From Cricetomys ansorgei (Eukaryota > Chordata > Mammalia > Rodentia > Nesomyidae), in NCBI GenBank assembly GCA_026225945.1, contig JAMJFZ010000770.1, forward strand, positions 2,644,501-2,708,500: DNA of 64,000 nucleotides, given 5' to 3'. Below are positions 47,898-58,100 of the stretch, one piece after another; the stretch's first letter is position 1; each line of letters opens with the position of its first letter. Under the pieces are notes generated by a model. The model saw only the letters and a list, made by a program, of their open reading frames with translations, did not search any database and had not been told where the DNA came from. The position numbers and the translations under genes were made by a program.

Positions 47898-48050
47898 CAG
47901 GTAAACGTCACAGAGGTTGCGGAGCCAGAAATGATACAGGGTGTGGGTGACAAGTGAAAGCTCCCTGGTGAGGAAGCCCCGTTCACATTCGTGGGCTGCG
48001 AAGGCTAGGCGGCTCAGAATCCAGGTGTCCATTTGTGAGGAAGAAGAGAC
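47898..48050 (-). pseudogene. Vars2: Vars2 copy, intact-looking exon
   Basis: 51 codons including '[20 protein letters not shown]' and '[12 protein letters not shown]'. Consensus acceptor 'gctggcag' and donor 'gtgagc'. Confidence 0.9.
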
Positions 48051-48133
48051 CTGCCAGCAGAAGGGTGTGAGGACCTGGATGGCTGGACCCCACTTCTTCA
48101 GATGCCCCCCATCCTGGCTAGCTGCTCTCCTAC

Positions 48134-48265
48134 GTCCTCTGCTGGCTGGGGTATGAAGTTCTCCCCCAGAGCATGGAGGATAAAGCGCAGAGCATTCATT
48201 CCAGAGTTTGTTGTAGAAATGGCGGTAGCTCAGGACCTCAGAGACAGATAGGTGCAGGTTGCCCC
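48134..48265 (-). pseudogene. Vars2: Vars2 copy, exon with 4-nt duplication
   Basis: Encodes '[20 protein letters not shown]', then a GAAT duplication shifts the frame before the '[20 protein letters not shown]' region. Confidence 0.85.
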
Positions 48266-48334
48266 CTAAGAACAGGGTCTGTCCTCAGCTGTCCAATAGG
48301 GGCCCTCTCTGCCATCCCACCCGACGAGACTCAC

Positions 48335-48413
48335 CCAGAATTCCATGGGAACAAAGGGCAAATCTCAGGGCATCTGTCCCACACTCATGGATCCCATGAG
48401 GAAAGTCCTTTTT
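48335..48413 (-). pseudogene. Vars2: Vars2 copy, exon
   Basis: Encodes '[20 protein letters not shown]' plus CSHG; splice sites look normal. Confidence 0.88.
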
Positions 48414-48489
48414 CTGCAACCAAAGACAGAAAGGTGTGGCCTGTGCCTTCTAGGGAGCTAGAGGTCTGGACAAGGGTCAAGTGTCTTAC

Positions 48490-48558
48490 CTGTGCTGCGG
48501 CTGCAAATGCTAGCTCTTCTGGGTCCAAGTTGCCATCTCTCAGCTTGGCCTGTAGCAC
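48490..48558 (-). pseudogene. Vars2: Vars2 copy, exon
   Basis: 23 codons 'VLQAKLRDGNLDPEELAFAA' plus AAQ; normal 'cccag' acceptor and 'gtaaga' donor. Confidence 0.9.
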
Positions 48559-48641
48559 CTGGGAATAATCGAAGGTCACAGCCGGTATCCCTGGGGTTTC
48601 CTCAGACCTCTTCATCCCATGAGCTGACTCTTTGTTCTTAC

Positions 48642-48739
48642 CTGCAGCTCCTGGCCACTGATGATATCCTGTGGGTCCAGCACGTTCCCTTGCTCATCTT
48701 CCGGCCCTGCCTGTCCTGGACCATAGACTAAAGCAGCAC
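48642..48739 (-). pseudogene. Vars2: Vars2 copy, KMSKS exon with nonsense and 7-nt deletion
   Basis: This exon normally carries the class I KMSKS loop. Here codon 4 is TAG (48728-48730), and after 'GRKMSK' seven bases are missing, so the final Ser of the motif is lost and the frame changes. Enzymatic activity is excluded. Confidence 0.88.
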
Positions 48740-48815
48740 CTGAGAACGTGGAAGGTCAGCAAGAGGGCTCACACTTGTTGCTTCTGAACTGAGGAGTTAG
48801 AGTCGGGCACTAGAC

Positions 48816-48940
48816 CTTGCTGAAGGGGAGATGCCCGGTGAGCTGGGTCCCTAGCATGACCATATGGCCCACCCAGAACAGCAGGAGGCGCTACCCATTT
48901 CCAAAAGTGACAGTGGGCAGAAATGAGCAAGGTCTACCAT
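48816..48940 (-). pseudogene. Vars2: Vars2 copy, exon with 1-nt deletion
   Basis: Encodes 'DLAHFCPLSLLEMGS', then a frame change near 48888, then 'FWVGHMVMLGTQLTGHLPFS'. Length is 125 versus the expected 126 nt. Confidence 0.85.
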
Positions 48941-49034
48941 CTAGGACAAGACAGAAAAGTCAAAGCCTACCTCAGGTCATCTCCGCCCACCAGGCCCTGC
49001 CCACCTTCACACTTTCCCTTCCAACCCACTTCAC

Positions 49035-49105
49035 CTCTTGGGGCCAACCCAGGGCAGAAAAGGGAAAAAGAGCCGAAGAGAACCAAGTGTCCAGGACATC
49101 AGAGT
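49035..49105 (-). pseudogene. Vars2: Vars2 copy, exon
   Basis: Encodes '[20 protein letters not shown]' plus PQE, a highly conserved class I synthetase segment; splice sites normal. Confidence 0.92.
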
Positions 49106-49212
49106 CTGGAGGAATGGAGACAGCTAGAACCTTCGTGCCCAAATCTTCCCCCACAGAGGGTTCAAGCCTGCTCCATTCCCAGAACCCCTCAAAGCTCTGG
49201 CCAGTTACTCAC

Positions 49213-49318
49213 CCCTCTCCAGGGTCAGTGCTGTTCCCGGTCTCCCAGTCTGTTCTGCTGCTGCCACTCTGGCCTCCGCCTCTGACCACCCAACCACCCA
49301 ACATTCCTCCCTGGCATC
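49213..49318 (-). pseudogene. Vars2: Vars2 copy, exon
   Basis: Encodes '[20 protein letters not shown]' and 'LTLER'; normal sites; frame intact. Confidence 0.88.
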
Positions 49319-49444
49319 CTGAAAAATTATGAGGGCTGAGTGTGAAACTCTCATATTCTCCTGAGCCGTGCGTGGCAGGCTCCTCTAGAAGAAGACAGGA
49401 ACTGTCCAGTAGGGTCCCGCCTCACCCAGCTCCTTCTCACTAAC

Positions 49445-49520
49445 CTCTGCATTCTCACCAACCACCAGGTAGGCCAGAATCTGATGGCCCCACCACAGCC
49501 GCCGGGAGACACACCAGTCC
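49445..49520 (-). pseudogene. Vars2: Vars2 copy, exon
   Basis: Encodes '[20 protein letters not shown]' (invariant DWCxSRQxWWGH-type motif, Gln to Arg); acceptor 'cttgacag'. Confidence 0.92.
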
Positions 49521-49597
49521 CTGTCAAGAAGATGCCAGTGACGTCTCAATGTGACTGTGGATTCCCCCATCCCCACCTTCATGAGAGCCCCCCTTAC

Positions 49598-49674
49598 CCA
49601 ATGTGGAAAAACCAGTGCTGCCAGCTCTTCTGGTGAAAGGAGGGCCAGAGCTCCAGAGCCCCCGACTCCACGGC
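49598..49674 (-). pseudogene. Vars2: Vars2 copy, exon
   Basis: Encodes '[20 protein letters not shown]' plus WFFHIG; normal sites. Confidence 0.9.
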
Positions 49675-49679
49675 CTGGA

Positions 49680-49812
49680 AAACAGGAGGTGCACACCTTT
49701 AATCCCAGACAGAGGGATCTCCTTGAGGCCAGTTTGGTCTACACTGCAAGTTCCAGGACTGCAACTGTCCTGTGAGACCCTGTCCCTGTGAGTCCATGTC
49801 TCAAAAAACAAA
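49680..49812 (+). repeat. B1 SINE
   Basis: 'ggtgcacacctttaatccca' to 'cctgtgagaccctgtccctg' with an A-rich end. Confidence 0.9.
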
Positions 49813-49819
49813 ACTCAGA

Positions 49820-49985
49820 GTGGTGGTCAGTGAGACGGCTTAGCAGCTAAAGAACTTGGCTCCCACCATGACAGCCTGGGTCCTGTCCCCACATAAAGAC
49901 AGAAGGACTAACTCTCCAGTCTGTCTGCTGACCTCCACATGGGCACCATAGTACACACACAATTAAAAGTTTTAAAACTTTAAAA
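49820..49985 (+). repeat. B2/B3-related SINE
   Basis: 'gtggtcagtgagacggctta' and 'ctgctgacctccacatgggc', diverged. Confidence 0.65.
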
Positions 49986-50236
49986 TTATTTGTGCGTGTA
50001 TGTATATGCACACATACGGCAGTCATAGGACAACCTATGAAAGGCAGTCTTCTCCTTCCACCATGTGGGCTGGAGGGTCTGAACTCACATAGCCAGTGCC
50101 TTTGCCTTCTCAGCCATCTCATCACAACAAAACACCTCAGCAAGGACCTTGAATGCTGTCTAGGACAAGCCAGCCCTCTCTGGTCAGCCGAGCCACTGAC
50201 AGGAGGTCCCTGCCCCACCCCACACTGGGGCCTTAC

Positions 50237-50318
50237 CTTGGCAGCTCGGTCCCCCATTTCCTAGCAGTGGACAAACCACTGGCTCTTCAGCAGGTATTCT
50301 ACCACATCCCCAGAACAG
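50237..50318 (-). pseudogene. Vars2: Vars2 copy, exon with nonsense codon
   Basis: Encodes 'SGDVVEYLLKSQWFVHC', then TAG at 50261-50263 (parent Gln), then EMGDRAAK. This is the exon immediately downstream of the intron holding provirus B. Confidence 0.9.
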
Positions 50319-50379
50319 CTGCGAGGGCAGTAGGGCGAGGCCCCAATTACTCAAGGAACAGGTGGGCATCTCACAGAAG

Positions 50380-50475
50380 TCCAGTGTGGTGGCACCCCAT
50401 TATAATCCAAACACTTGAGAAGCCAGGCAAGGAGTTCCAGCCCAGCCTGGCTTATATCAAGACCCTAACTCAACA
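50380..50475 (+). repeat. B1 SINE (partial)
   Basis: 'ccagtgtggtggcaccccat' to 'ccagcctggcttatatcaag'. Confidence 0.75.
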
Positions 50476-50501
50476 GAACTCTAAGCCAGGGTACAGAGTC
50501 C

Positions 50502-50507
50502 ATCCTG
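50502..50507. repeat. Target-site duplication, provirus B (left)
   Basis: ATCCTG, repeated at 58452-58457. Confidence 0.95.
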
Positions 50508-50858
50508 TGTCACGCGCTACCTTCGCCGATAAAGGAGACGCGGCAAAACAGAATTCTTCTGACAACAATTTATTAACAGCTCTTTTAGATAGCAGATGTA
50601 GAAGGACCACGAGTCTAGAAAACCCCCAACTAATATAGAGTTTTGGGGAATGTTTTTCCCTGCCAATTGGTGCTCTTGCAGAACCTAATTAGTATACTGC
50701 CTTCAATCGGTGGCTTTTACTATCCCAATTAGCATGTGGTTATCTTGAGCAGATTACACAGTCAGTGCATGCGCAAGAGCAAACAACGCTCCCGTGAAGA
50801 ACCAGGAAGCAGGGAGCCGGCGCCATCTTCTAATGGCGAATAATATCGGCTCCCAACA
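50508..50858 (-). repeat. 3' LTR of provirus B
   Basis: 351 bp. Minus strand begins TGTTGGGAGCCGATATTATT and ends GTGACA. A TATA-like element is opposite 50631-50638 and AATAAA is opposite 50569-50574. Confidence 0.96.
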
Positions 50859-50875
50859 TCTCCCCCTTTTACTTT
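50859..50875 (-). promoter_or_regulatory. Polypurine tract of provirus B
   Basis: AAAAGGGGGAGA on the minus strand directly before the 3' LTR. Confidence 0.85.
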
Positions 50876-51091
50876 AATTAATATGCCAAACTGCAACCAT
50901 GTGTTTACCGATCTAGCCCGCTGATCCAACAGCTTTGAGCGATCAAGGAGGTTACATGGAGGAGGACCCTGTGTACCTTTATCCCGTGCAATGGGAACAC
51001 GAGCCCTGGGAGGTAACACAGGTCTGTCTTGTGGTATCCTGGTGCAATGGGATCCTGAGCCCTCAGGAGTACCAGTATTCAAGACAGTGTC

Positions 51092-51970
51092 TCATTGTTT
51101 GAGCATATTTAACCAAGCTTGAGGAGATGTCCCCTGTTCCACAGCAAGCAATGTCTGTGCGATCACCACTTTGTCTCTTTTTTGTTGTTGAATGAATTTG
51201 CAGAGCAACCAAAGACAAAGAAACAGTCCCCCAGCAAATAGGATGCCAAAAATCCCAACTCCCACCCATTCCTTGAAATAGGAGAAAGCAGAAGAAAGCC
51301 AAGTGGAAAGCCCCCGGGTAAGGGAAAGGTCGAGTCGAGTGGAGTTGATCTGTATAATGGCCATCCGTAATCTTCTCAATGTTGTATCAAATTCAGCAGA
51401 CCAATTGTACTGTAACTGTTGAGACAATTCTTTAGACAGATTAGCCGCTCGGGTAAGATTTTCATATTGTATGGATGTCACACATAACCCAGGCATTTTT
51501 ACCTCGCAGCCCAATTGAGCCATCTGCCACAAAATATCAATCTGTTCTTGAACCAGATCTATACGTTGGTTCACAATCATGAGTCCACCTCTAATCTGAG
51601 CGTTCACAGAGGCTTGGACATCAATGGCTTGGCTGACCGAGGCTGAGAGATTGTTTAAAGTAGTGGCAGTTTCTACCTGACCAGACAGGGCCAGTGCCGA
51701 AGCAGTGAGAGATGCGGCTACTGCCGCAGTTGCAACAATGCTGACTATGGCCGCAGTTATGCCAAAATCCCGCTTTTGTCTGAATAAAGTTAATGTGTTG
51801 GCGGTTCTCACAGGAATTGGGACAAATCGAGGCATGTGAGCCACGGTGGCTGTTTGATGTGAGCTTGCATTCCAGCATAAGGTATAGGAACAGTTGTTAT
51901 AGTTGTAAACAACCCAAATAAATGGTGGCCACACACAAACTGGGGTGGCTCCAATTTCCTTTTTTATCAC
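51092..51970 (-). pseudogene. Provirus B env, transmembrane-subunit part
   Basis: An open 292-codon frame that continues env after a frame change. It contains a basic furin-type site RQKR followed at once by a hydrophobic Ala/Val-rich fusion-peptide-like segment (about residues 68-95), heptad-type helix, the cysteine pair 'CEVKMPGLC', a membrane anchor (VGVGIFGILFAGGLFLCLW, about residues 237-255) and a short cytoplasmic tail. On its own it lacks a signal peptide and most of SU. Confidence 0.85.
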
Positions 51971-52712
51971 TACTGATCTTTCCTATCGTTTTATCAGATA
52001 TTATATTACTTGACAACTCCGCCTGAACTATACCTCCTCCTAGAATCATTGACATAGGTGTTATATCTGAGCAACTTCCTCCTGAGCCACAAAGCAGCCA
52101 TGTATCAAATGGATTAATATCATATCTAAATGGATCCATTTCGGTGAAATTACCATAGCCTTCTAATGGTGAAAATGTAAAAAATTTTCCTTGGAGATAG
52201 TGAGCCCTACGACTCTGACATCCAGTCCATGGGAGGAGAGTTGCTCTATCTGTCATCCTGCCTGTGCAAAAAGGGGCATATTGTGGTTGTGTCTTTCTAT
52301 TGGAGCGTTCCTCATCATCAGTTTTTTGTTTAGGCCACCAGCCGTAAAGGACAGTGGCATTTGATTTAACAACTCTGTTTAATGTTACTATTTCTCCCAT
52401 ATGTGCATAGGAGAAATTTCCTAGTACAATGCATGGCTGATCATTAGTATTATTAGATAAGATTGTAAAGCATAGGCTACCATTCACCCTCCAAGTCTCA
52501 TTAGTACTTACAGCTGCTAAATTCTGGTCCATGGGCAAAAAGGGCAAGCCCAAGGATTCGTTAGTTGCAAAAAACTGGGGGAATACCTGTGCATCATGCA
52601 TCACCAGCATGGGTTTTGGGAGTGTTGACATTATACCCCAACGTAGTTCTTCAGCTTGTGTCTGTTGGCTCAGGAGTATCCATGTCAGGATCCATAGTTC
52701 TGGGTTCCACAT
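51897..52712 (-). pseudogene. Provirus B env, surface-subunit part
   Basis: The ATG at 52712 lies inside the 3' end of pol, as usual for retroviral env. A hydrophobic signal (about residues 5-18) precedes a glycosylated SU sequence with many N-x-S/T sequons and cysteines. An A-run near 51962-51967 is the point after which this frame departs from the TM frame and stops (51897). The same DNA read in the other frame continues as env, so a one-base indel there is the simplest explanation. Confidence 0.85.
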
Positions 52713-54921
52713 CTTCTTTTTTGATAATTCTGGTTAGCCTTGCAGGTACCCAGATTGGGTTTTCTTGGTCCTGTGGAAAAACACAAATAGCTCCCCTGGA
52801 TCTTATTAATATTGGATCCGGGCCTTTCCATTGATTATTGATCACATCTTTCCATTTGACTTGTTCTTTCGGAACAGTATGAGAAGCATGTCTGTCTGCA
52901 GCAGACCGTCCTTCTGAGTCCAAATTTAAAAAATTTAGAGTAAATAGGGATAGGGAAATAGATGTCTTAGGTCCCATGGCGGGGCCTATTCCTCCCCTTT
53001 GTTTTTGTAGGTAGACTTTTAAAGTGTCGTTAGCACGTTCCACAATGCCTTGAGCTTGTGGATTATAGGGTAGCCCAGTCACGTGATGAACTCTCATTCT
53101 CTGACAGAATTGTTGAAATGGCTTAGATGTATACGCCGGACCATTGTCAGTTTTTAGTTGTAATGGTTTGCCCCAGGCTGCCCATGCCTCTAGGCAATGA
53201 GTGATTACATGAATCACCTTCTCTCCCGCCAAGGGGGTTGCATGGATAATGCCAGAACAGGTATCCACAGATACATGAATATATTTCATTTTTCCAAAGC
53301 CATTATAATGAGTCACGTCCATTTGCCAAATATGTAATGGCTGTAACCCTCTAGGGTTAACACCAAAGGATGGTACAGAGCGAAACTCTGCACAGTTGTT
53401 ACACTTAAGCATAATATCTCGAGCTTCAGCACGAGATATATGAAATTTTTGTCTCAATGTATTAGCTGGGACATGATATAGGGTATGGAATTCAGAAGCC
53501 AATTGAATAGGAGAGGTAGCCAAATAAATCCCTTTTGTAGCTTTATCTGTCATGGCATTAGCAGTAGCCATGGGGCCAGGTAACAGAGTATGAGCTCTAA
53601 TATGTTGAATGAAGAAAGGATTAGTTCTGTTTCTTATTGATGTCTGTATATCCGAAAATACAGTAGCCACTGTGCTTTTAGAGTTTATTAAATCAACCAC
53701 TTCTAAAATTTGAACAGCTCTCACTACATAATGAGAATCAGAAATGATATTAACAGGTTCGTGAAATTTTCTCAAGACTGTAGCTACAACAGCACATTCC
53801 ACAAGTTGTGGAGAGTTAAAATCATATTTGATTTGTGTAGGCTGATTATTTACAACATAACTTCCGATGTCAGTTTTAGAGCCATTAGTATAGATGTCTG
53901 TGGCGTTAAGGATCGGGTCTTTTTTAGTGACTTTAGGAAATATAAAAGCATTTGTACGAGCAAAATGTAAGAGCAGATGTTTAGGAAAATGATTGTCAAT
54001 TTGTCCTGAGAAAATACATCTCAAGACAGCCCAATTATCAATAGTGGCACAAAGTGTTTGCACCTGAAATTTAGTATATGGGCTGATAATTTTCTCTGGT
54101 TTTTTGCCAAAGTGTGTCAACGCTAGTTGAATGCCTCTCATAGCCAAATCAGCCACCAAGGTAGGATAATGTCCTAGTACATGTCCTGGTGAGGTATGAG
54201 AATGAACCCATAACAAAGGCCCCTGTTGCCATAGCACTGCTGTTGGTTGTTTAGGCGACGGGATGATGCATAATAGAAATGACAAGGAGGGATCAACACG
54301 TGTCAATAATGCTTCCTTTAAGCATTCTTTCACCTTCTCAAGTGCCTGAGAAGCTTCAAGTGTTAATTCTCTATGAGAGGTTATTGCCGAATCTCCTTCC
54401 AGAATTTTAAATAAGGGTTGTAGTTCAGCAGTTGTTAACTTTAGGTAAGGTCTTATCCAGTTAATATCTAACAATTTTTGAAAGTCATTCAAAGTCTTTA
54501 ATGAATCTCTCCTTATTGTCACTTTTTGTGGCTTAATAGTAGTAGAGGTTATTATAGATCCTAGAAATTTATTCACATCTCCTTTTTGTATTTTTTCTGG
54601 TGCTACAAACAACCCCTTATCTTTTAGATTTTCCATCAACATGGCAAATGCTTGATGCAATACTTTTAGATTATTAAAGCAAAGCAAGATATCATCCATG
54701 TAATGACAAATTCTAATTTTTTTATACTTATCTCTAACAGGTTGAATTGCTGCTGCCACATAGATTTGACACATGGTAGGACTATTAGCCATACCTTGTG
54801 GCAGTACTTTCCACTGATATCTATTATCAGGTTCTTCATGATTAACACTGGGCAAAGTAAAAGCAAATCTAACTATCTTTATTATGTAAAGGAATTGAGA
54901 AAAAACAATCTTTAATATCAA
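52651..54921 (-). pseudogene. Provirus B pol, main open part (RT palm to integrase)
   Basis: A 756-codon frame. RT motif 'LPQGMANSP' is near residues 40-48 and the catalytic YMDD at 74-77. An RNase H domain follows, where the first catalytic position reads 'YTNGS' (Asn in place of the usual Asp). Integrase has an HHCC zinc site (HTLYH ... CNNC), all three catalytic acidic positions (MDVTH, KTDNGPA and VERAN contexts) and the C-terminal domain. It is separated from the RT N-terminus by a TGA (54935-54937), a TAG (54869-54871) and a change of frame. Reverse transcriptase cannot be made as one chain. Confidence 0.88.
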
Positions 54922-54934
54922 TAATGATCACATC

Positions 54935-55262
54935 TCAGTGCCTTGGCAACGTAGAAAGGAGAGGTAGCCCTCTCTGTATAGGGCCCATGATTTGCATTTG
55001 TCTATTGATGGCTCTTAAATCATGGAGAAGCCTCCATTTTCTTGACTTCTTTTTTATTACAAATATTGGAGTATTCCATGGGGAATGGGAGATCTCTAAG
55101 TGTCCCAATGTTACTTGTTCTTGGACTAATTCTTTTGCTGCTTGTAATTTTTCAGAGGTAAGCGGCCATTGAGGAACCCACACCGGTTCCTCTGACTGCC
55201 AAGGTATAGGAATTGCCTCCTCAATGGCCTCTAGGAAAAACCCAGTCCTGTCTTGTCTTATT
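54935..55262 (-). pseudogene. Provirus B pol, RT N-terminal fragment
   Basis: The frame reads RT finger-type sequence ('PVWVPQWPL', '[21 protein letters not shown]') and ends at TGA 54935-54937 in place of what is probably a Trp codon. The same frame continues past that stop with the first catalytic-Asp motif (DIKDC) until TAG 54869-54871. It lies in neither the pro frame nor the downstream pol frame, so an additional indel near the pro-pol junction is likely. Confidence 0.75.
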
Positions 55263-56027
55263 TTTTATAGGTATTGGACTGGTACGCCCCTGTAAATCCT
55301 TCCCTAAACCTCTTCCTGGCACACATCCCATCTTTTTCATCATGTTTTGACTTTGGGGGGAATAATCATTTGTAAGTCTAAAGTCCATTTGCTTAAGAAC
55401 ATCTCTTCCCCATAAGTTAATAGGAAGTGGCAGGACGTATGGGATAACAATGCCTTTTCTTCCTTCTGGATCTTCCCAATGCAGCGTTTTAGCACTGACA
55501 TTGGGAGCAGCTTCATACCCTAAACCCTGTAGAGACTGCTCTGACTGATTTACAGGCCATTCCGGAGGCCACCAAGTAGTTGAAATAATGGTGGTATCTG
55601 CTCCAGTATCTAACAACCCTGTGAACATTTTTCCTTCAATTGTTAGTTCCAGAGTTGGCCTCCTATCTAGCTCTAATGATAAAAAGGTATGGCCTCCTCC
55701 TGAGGACCCAAATCCCCGGTTTCCTCTGACCTGATCTTTGTTTGGAAACATGTTATGTAGACTGGGGAGAACAAGAAGTTGAGCTATTCTATCCCCAGGA
55801 GAGATAGAACTTATTCCTCGGGGGGAAGAGCACATGATCTTTATGCATCCTTCATAGTCCTGATCAATGACTCCTGGATGTACTACTAATCCTCTCAAGG
55901 TAGTGGATGATCTGCCAATAACCAATCCTACGGTGTCAGGAGGTAACGGACCATGCAGATCCGAGGGGATAGGCTGACACCCCATGGTAGGAGTTAGTAC
56001 TGCTCTGGTGGTGGAGTGCAAGTCCAA
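55221..56027 (-). CDS. Provirus B pro: dUTPase + aspartic protease + G-patch
   Basis: Open 268-codon frame entered by -1 frameshifting from gag; the frame offset is correct. N-terminal about 110 residues look like retroviral dUTPase, with GVIDQDYEG and [12 protein letters not shown] motifs, including the Asp-Tyr of the uracil pocket. The protease carries [11 protein letters not shown] (active-site Asp) near residue 138. A G-patch ('[15 protein letters not shown]') follows near residue 235. dUTPase keeps dUTP out of viral DNA, the protease cleaves Gag-Pol, and the G-patch is typical of betaretroviral Pro. No inactivating change is visible. Confidence 0.88.
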   Translation of the reverse strand: MDLHSTTRAVLTPTMGCQPIPSDLHGPLPPDTVGLVIGRSSTTLRGLVVHPGVIDQDYEGCIKIMCSSPRGISSISPGDRIAQLLVLPSLHNMFPNKDQVRGNRGFGSSGGGHTFLSLELDRRPTLELTIEGKMFTGLLDTGADTTIISTTWWPPEWPVNQSEQSLQGLGYEAAPNVSAKTLHWEDPEGRKGIVIPYVLPLPINLWGRDVLKQMDFRLTNDYSPQSQNMMKKMGCVPGRGLGKDLQGRTSPIPIKNKTRQDWVFPRGH

Positions 56028-57784
56028 TCCTGCTGATCCGGAGGTGACCCTCTTGATGATGCCACTTTCACAGACCCGCGGAGTGGTGTCTCCTCTACTG
56101 CCCCATACATTTGAGGGCCCTGGGGACGGGGGCCCCTCTGCCCGTTTTTTGACTGTTCAGTAAGAGGTCTCCCTTTGATGTCTCTGACTGATCTGTATTC
56201 ACTTGCCCAATGTTTCCCTTTTTTACATCTAGGGCACATTCCTGGCTGTTTTTTTCCTTCATTTTGATTGTCTTTGACATTACCTCGACATTGCCTCTGG
56301 ACATGACCAGCTTTACCGCACTTGTAGCACTTTATAGCATTACTCTTTTGTGCGGATAAAATTGCAGCAGCTAATCCTGAGTTTGTTAAGGGTCCCCCTA
56401 TCTCTCTACATGCTTTCATCCAAGCACTCAATCCTTTTCCTTTCCATGGGGTAATTGCCTGTCTACATTCCTTTGTACATTGCTCAAAAATCAGCTGTTC
56501 TATCAGAGGCATAGCCGTATCAGGGTCTCCAAAAATCCTTCCTGCTGCTTCCATCATTCTAGTAACGAAGTCTGAAAACGGCTCATTAGGTCCCTGAATA
56601 ATTTTTGTTAAATTCCCTGTAACCTGTCCTTTGTTTGGCAAACTCTTCCAAGCTTTTACTGCTGCTTTATTAATTTGCTCATAAACCTCAGGCGGATAAA
56701 CTGTTTGATTAGCAGCCCACTGGCCTTGTCCCGTAAGCATGTCATAAGTCCAGTGCGGTTGTTGATTAGCTGCATTCTGTCTTGCCTGCCCTGCACACAG
56801 GTCTTGAAAAATAGATTTCCAATCCAAATATTGTCCCAGAGTAAGACATGCCTTAACAGTGTTATACCAATCCTCAGGAGTCAGGGCCATGGACGTTAAG
56901 CGTTCCACTAGCGCCTGAGTAAAAGAGGCATTAATGCCGTATGTTTGTACTGACTCTGCTAGGGCCTTTAACTGTTTGATATCCAATGGAGCATACTGTC
57001 TCACTTGATTATCCTCCCATACTGGAAAAGCTGCCCTAATCTTTTTTCTTTCCTTTTCTGGGATCATAGAGCTAGATACCTTTTTCTTTTCTGGTGTAGT
57101 TTTAGTCTTTCGCCGGACTACTACCACTTCCTCCTCTAAAGGGGGAGCGGAAGGGTTAAATCCAGGCGCATAAGGAGGATCAGGCTTATATCTTGCAACT
57201 TCCTCCTCCAGTTCAGCCTGTTCCTCAAGGTCAAGCTCTTTCTGTTTTTGTTTTGAGCTAAATGAGTCATCTTGTTCTTCTCCCTCCGAGGACGTCTCCT
57301 CTGAGGAAGAGGCACTAACCTTGAGTTTTTGAAACTCTTTTAACACTGGGTATAAACTTTTTCCCTTTTCTTTTGGGTTTTCTTTTTTTTCCTTACTCAC
57401 TAGTGTCTTAATTAGAGGCTTCTTTTTTGTATTTATGCCTCTCCTCTCCTCTGCTTCTGATAGACTATCTTGGTGGTCGGCTAATGTTCGTTGTCCTTCC
57501 TTCACTAGCTCTTTACATTTCTCATCTTCTAGACAGGCCCTAATTAATTTAAAAACAGGCCATGTCCCCGGTCTCAACCTAGATTTCTCCTTTTCGTTAG
57601 CTAGATCTACTCCGAGTTTGTCCCAGGAGCCCTTAGTTAGGGACCCTGTACTAACAAACCACGGTGCTACACGATTTATTTCTTTTAAAAAATTTTTCAG
57701 CACCTTTTCTGATATCTTTAAGCCTCTCTGCTTAAGCAACGCCTGCATTGCATCCAGAATCGGCTTTATCTGTTGATTTCCCAT
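55994..57784 (-). CDS. Provirus B gag, 596 aa open frame
   Basis: Starts MGNQQ (N-myristoylation-type Gly2), then a basic matrix-like domain, an acidic Ser/Glu-rich linker (about 155-195), and a late-domain PSAP near residue 211. Capsid spans about 255-480 with the major homology region ('IIQGPNEPFSDFVTRMMEAA') near 395-415. Nucleocapsid has one intact CCHC knuckle (CYKCGKAGHVQRQC) and a second in which the last Cys is Tyr (CPRC...EY). A run of seven A residues (AAA AAA context near 56250) precedes the second knuckle and is a good candidate -1 slip site into pro. Intact frame; assembly competence is uncertain because of the zinc-site change. Confidence 0.9.
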   Translation of the reverse strand: MGNQQIKPILDAMQALLKQRGLKISEKVLKNFLKEINRVAPWFVSTGSLTKGSWDKLGVDLANEKEKSRLRPGTWPVFKLIRACLEDEKCKELVKEGQRTLADHQDSLSEAEERRGINTKKKPLIKTLVSKEKKENPKEKGKSLYPVLKEFQKLKVSASSSEETSSEGEEQDDSFSSKQKQKELDLEEQAELEEEVARYKPDPPYAPGFNPSAPPLEEEVVVVRRKTKTTPEKKKVSSSMIPEKERKKIRAAFPVWEDNQVRQYAPLDIKQLKALAESVQTYGINASFTQALVERLTSMALTPEDWYNTVKACLTLGQYLDWKSIFQDLCAGQARQNAANQQPHWTYDMLTGQGQWAANQTVYPPEVYEQINKAAVKAWKSLPNKGQVTGNLTKIIQGPNEPFSDFVTRMMEAAGRIFGDPDTAMPLIEQLIFEQCTKECRQAITPWKGKGLSAWMKACREIGGPLTNSGLAAAILSAQKSNAIKCYKCGKAGHVQRQCRGNVKDNQNEGKKQPGMCPRCKKGKHWASEYRSVRDIKGRPLTEQSKNGQRGPRPQGPQMYGAVEETPLRGSVKVASSRGSPPDQQDWTCTPPPEQY

Positions 57785-58079
57785 GCTTCCTTTATCTACA
57801 GGAGCGGGAGCGCTTGCTCAGTTATCTACCTGAGACTGACAGCGAATTATGTGGTGGTACAGAAAGGATACGTGCACTTTTTATCACTTTTCCCACAGTT
57901 GAGACACAGACAGCACACCAATACAAAAAAAGAAAGCAACAAGCACGAACACCGAGAGAGCAAGATAAATCATACCTTGCAGAAGAGCGCCTAGGCCTCA
58001 CGCGCCGTCAGTTCTGAATTCCTTTCCGACGAGCAGCCGGGGTCCCTCGTATAGTTCCTCTGCCCAGGAGTCGGCAGCT

Positions 58080-58097
58080 TCCCGGGTTTCAGCACCA
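58080..58097 (-). other. tRNA-Phe-type primer-binding site, provirus B
   Basis: Minus strand TGGTGCTGAAACCCGGGA, three bases after the 5' LTR. It has the same single mismatch to tRNA-Phe as provirus A. Confidence 0.88.
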
Positions 58098-58100
58098 CCT

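Noticed and set aside
55258..55268. AAAAAAT heptamer as the pro-pol slip site
   Set aside because: Slipping back by one base there leads at once to a TAA, and the RT fragment lies in the other frame, so it cannot be accepted as the working site in this copy.
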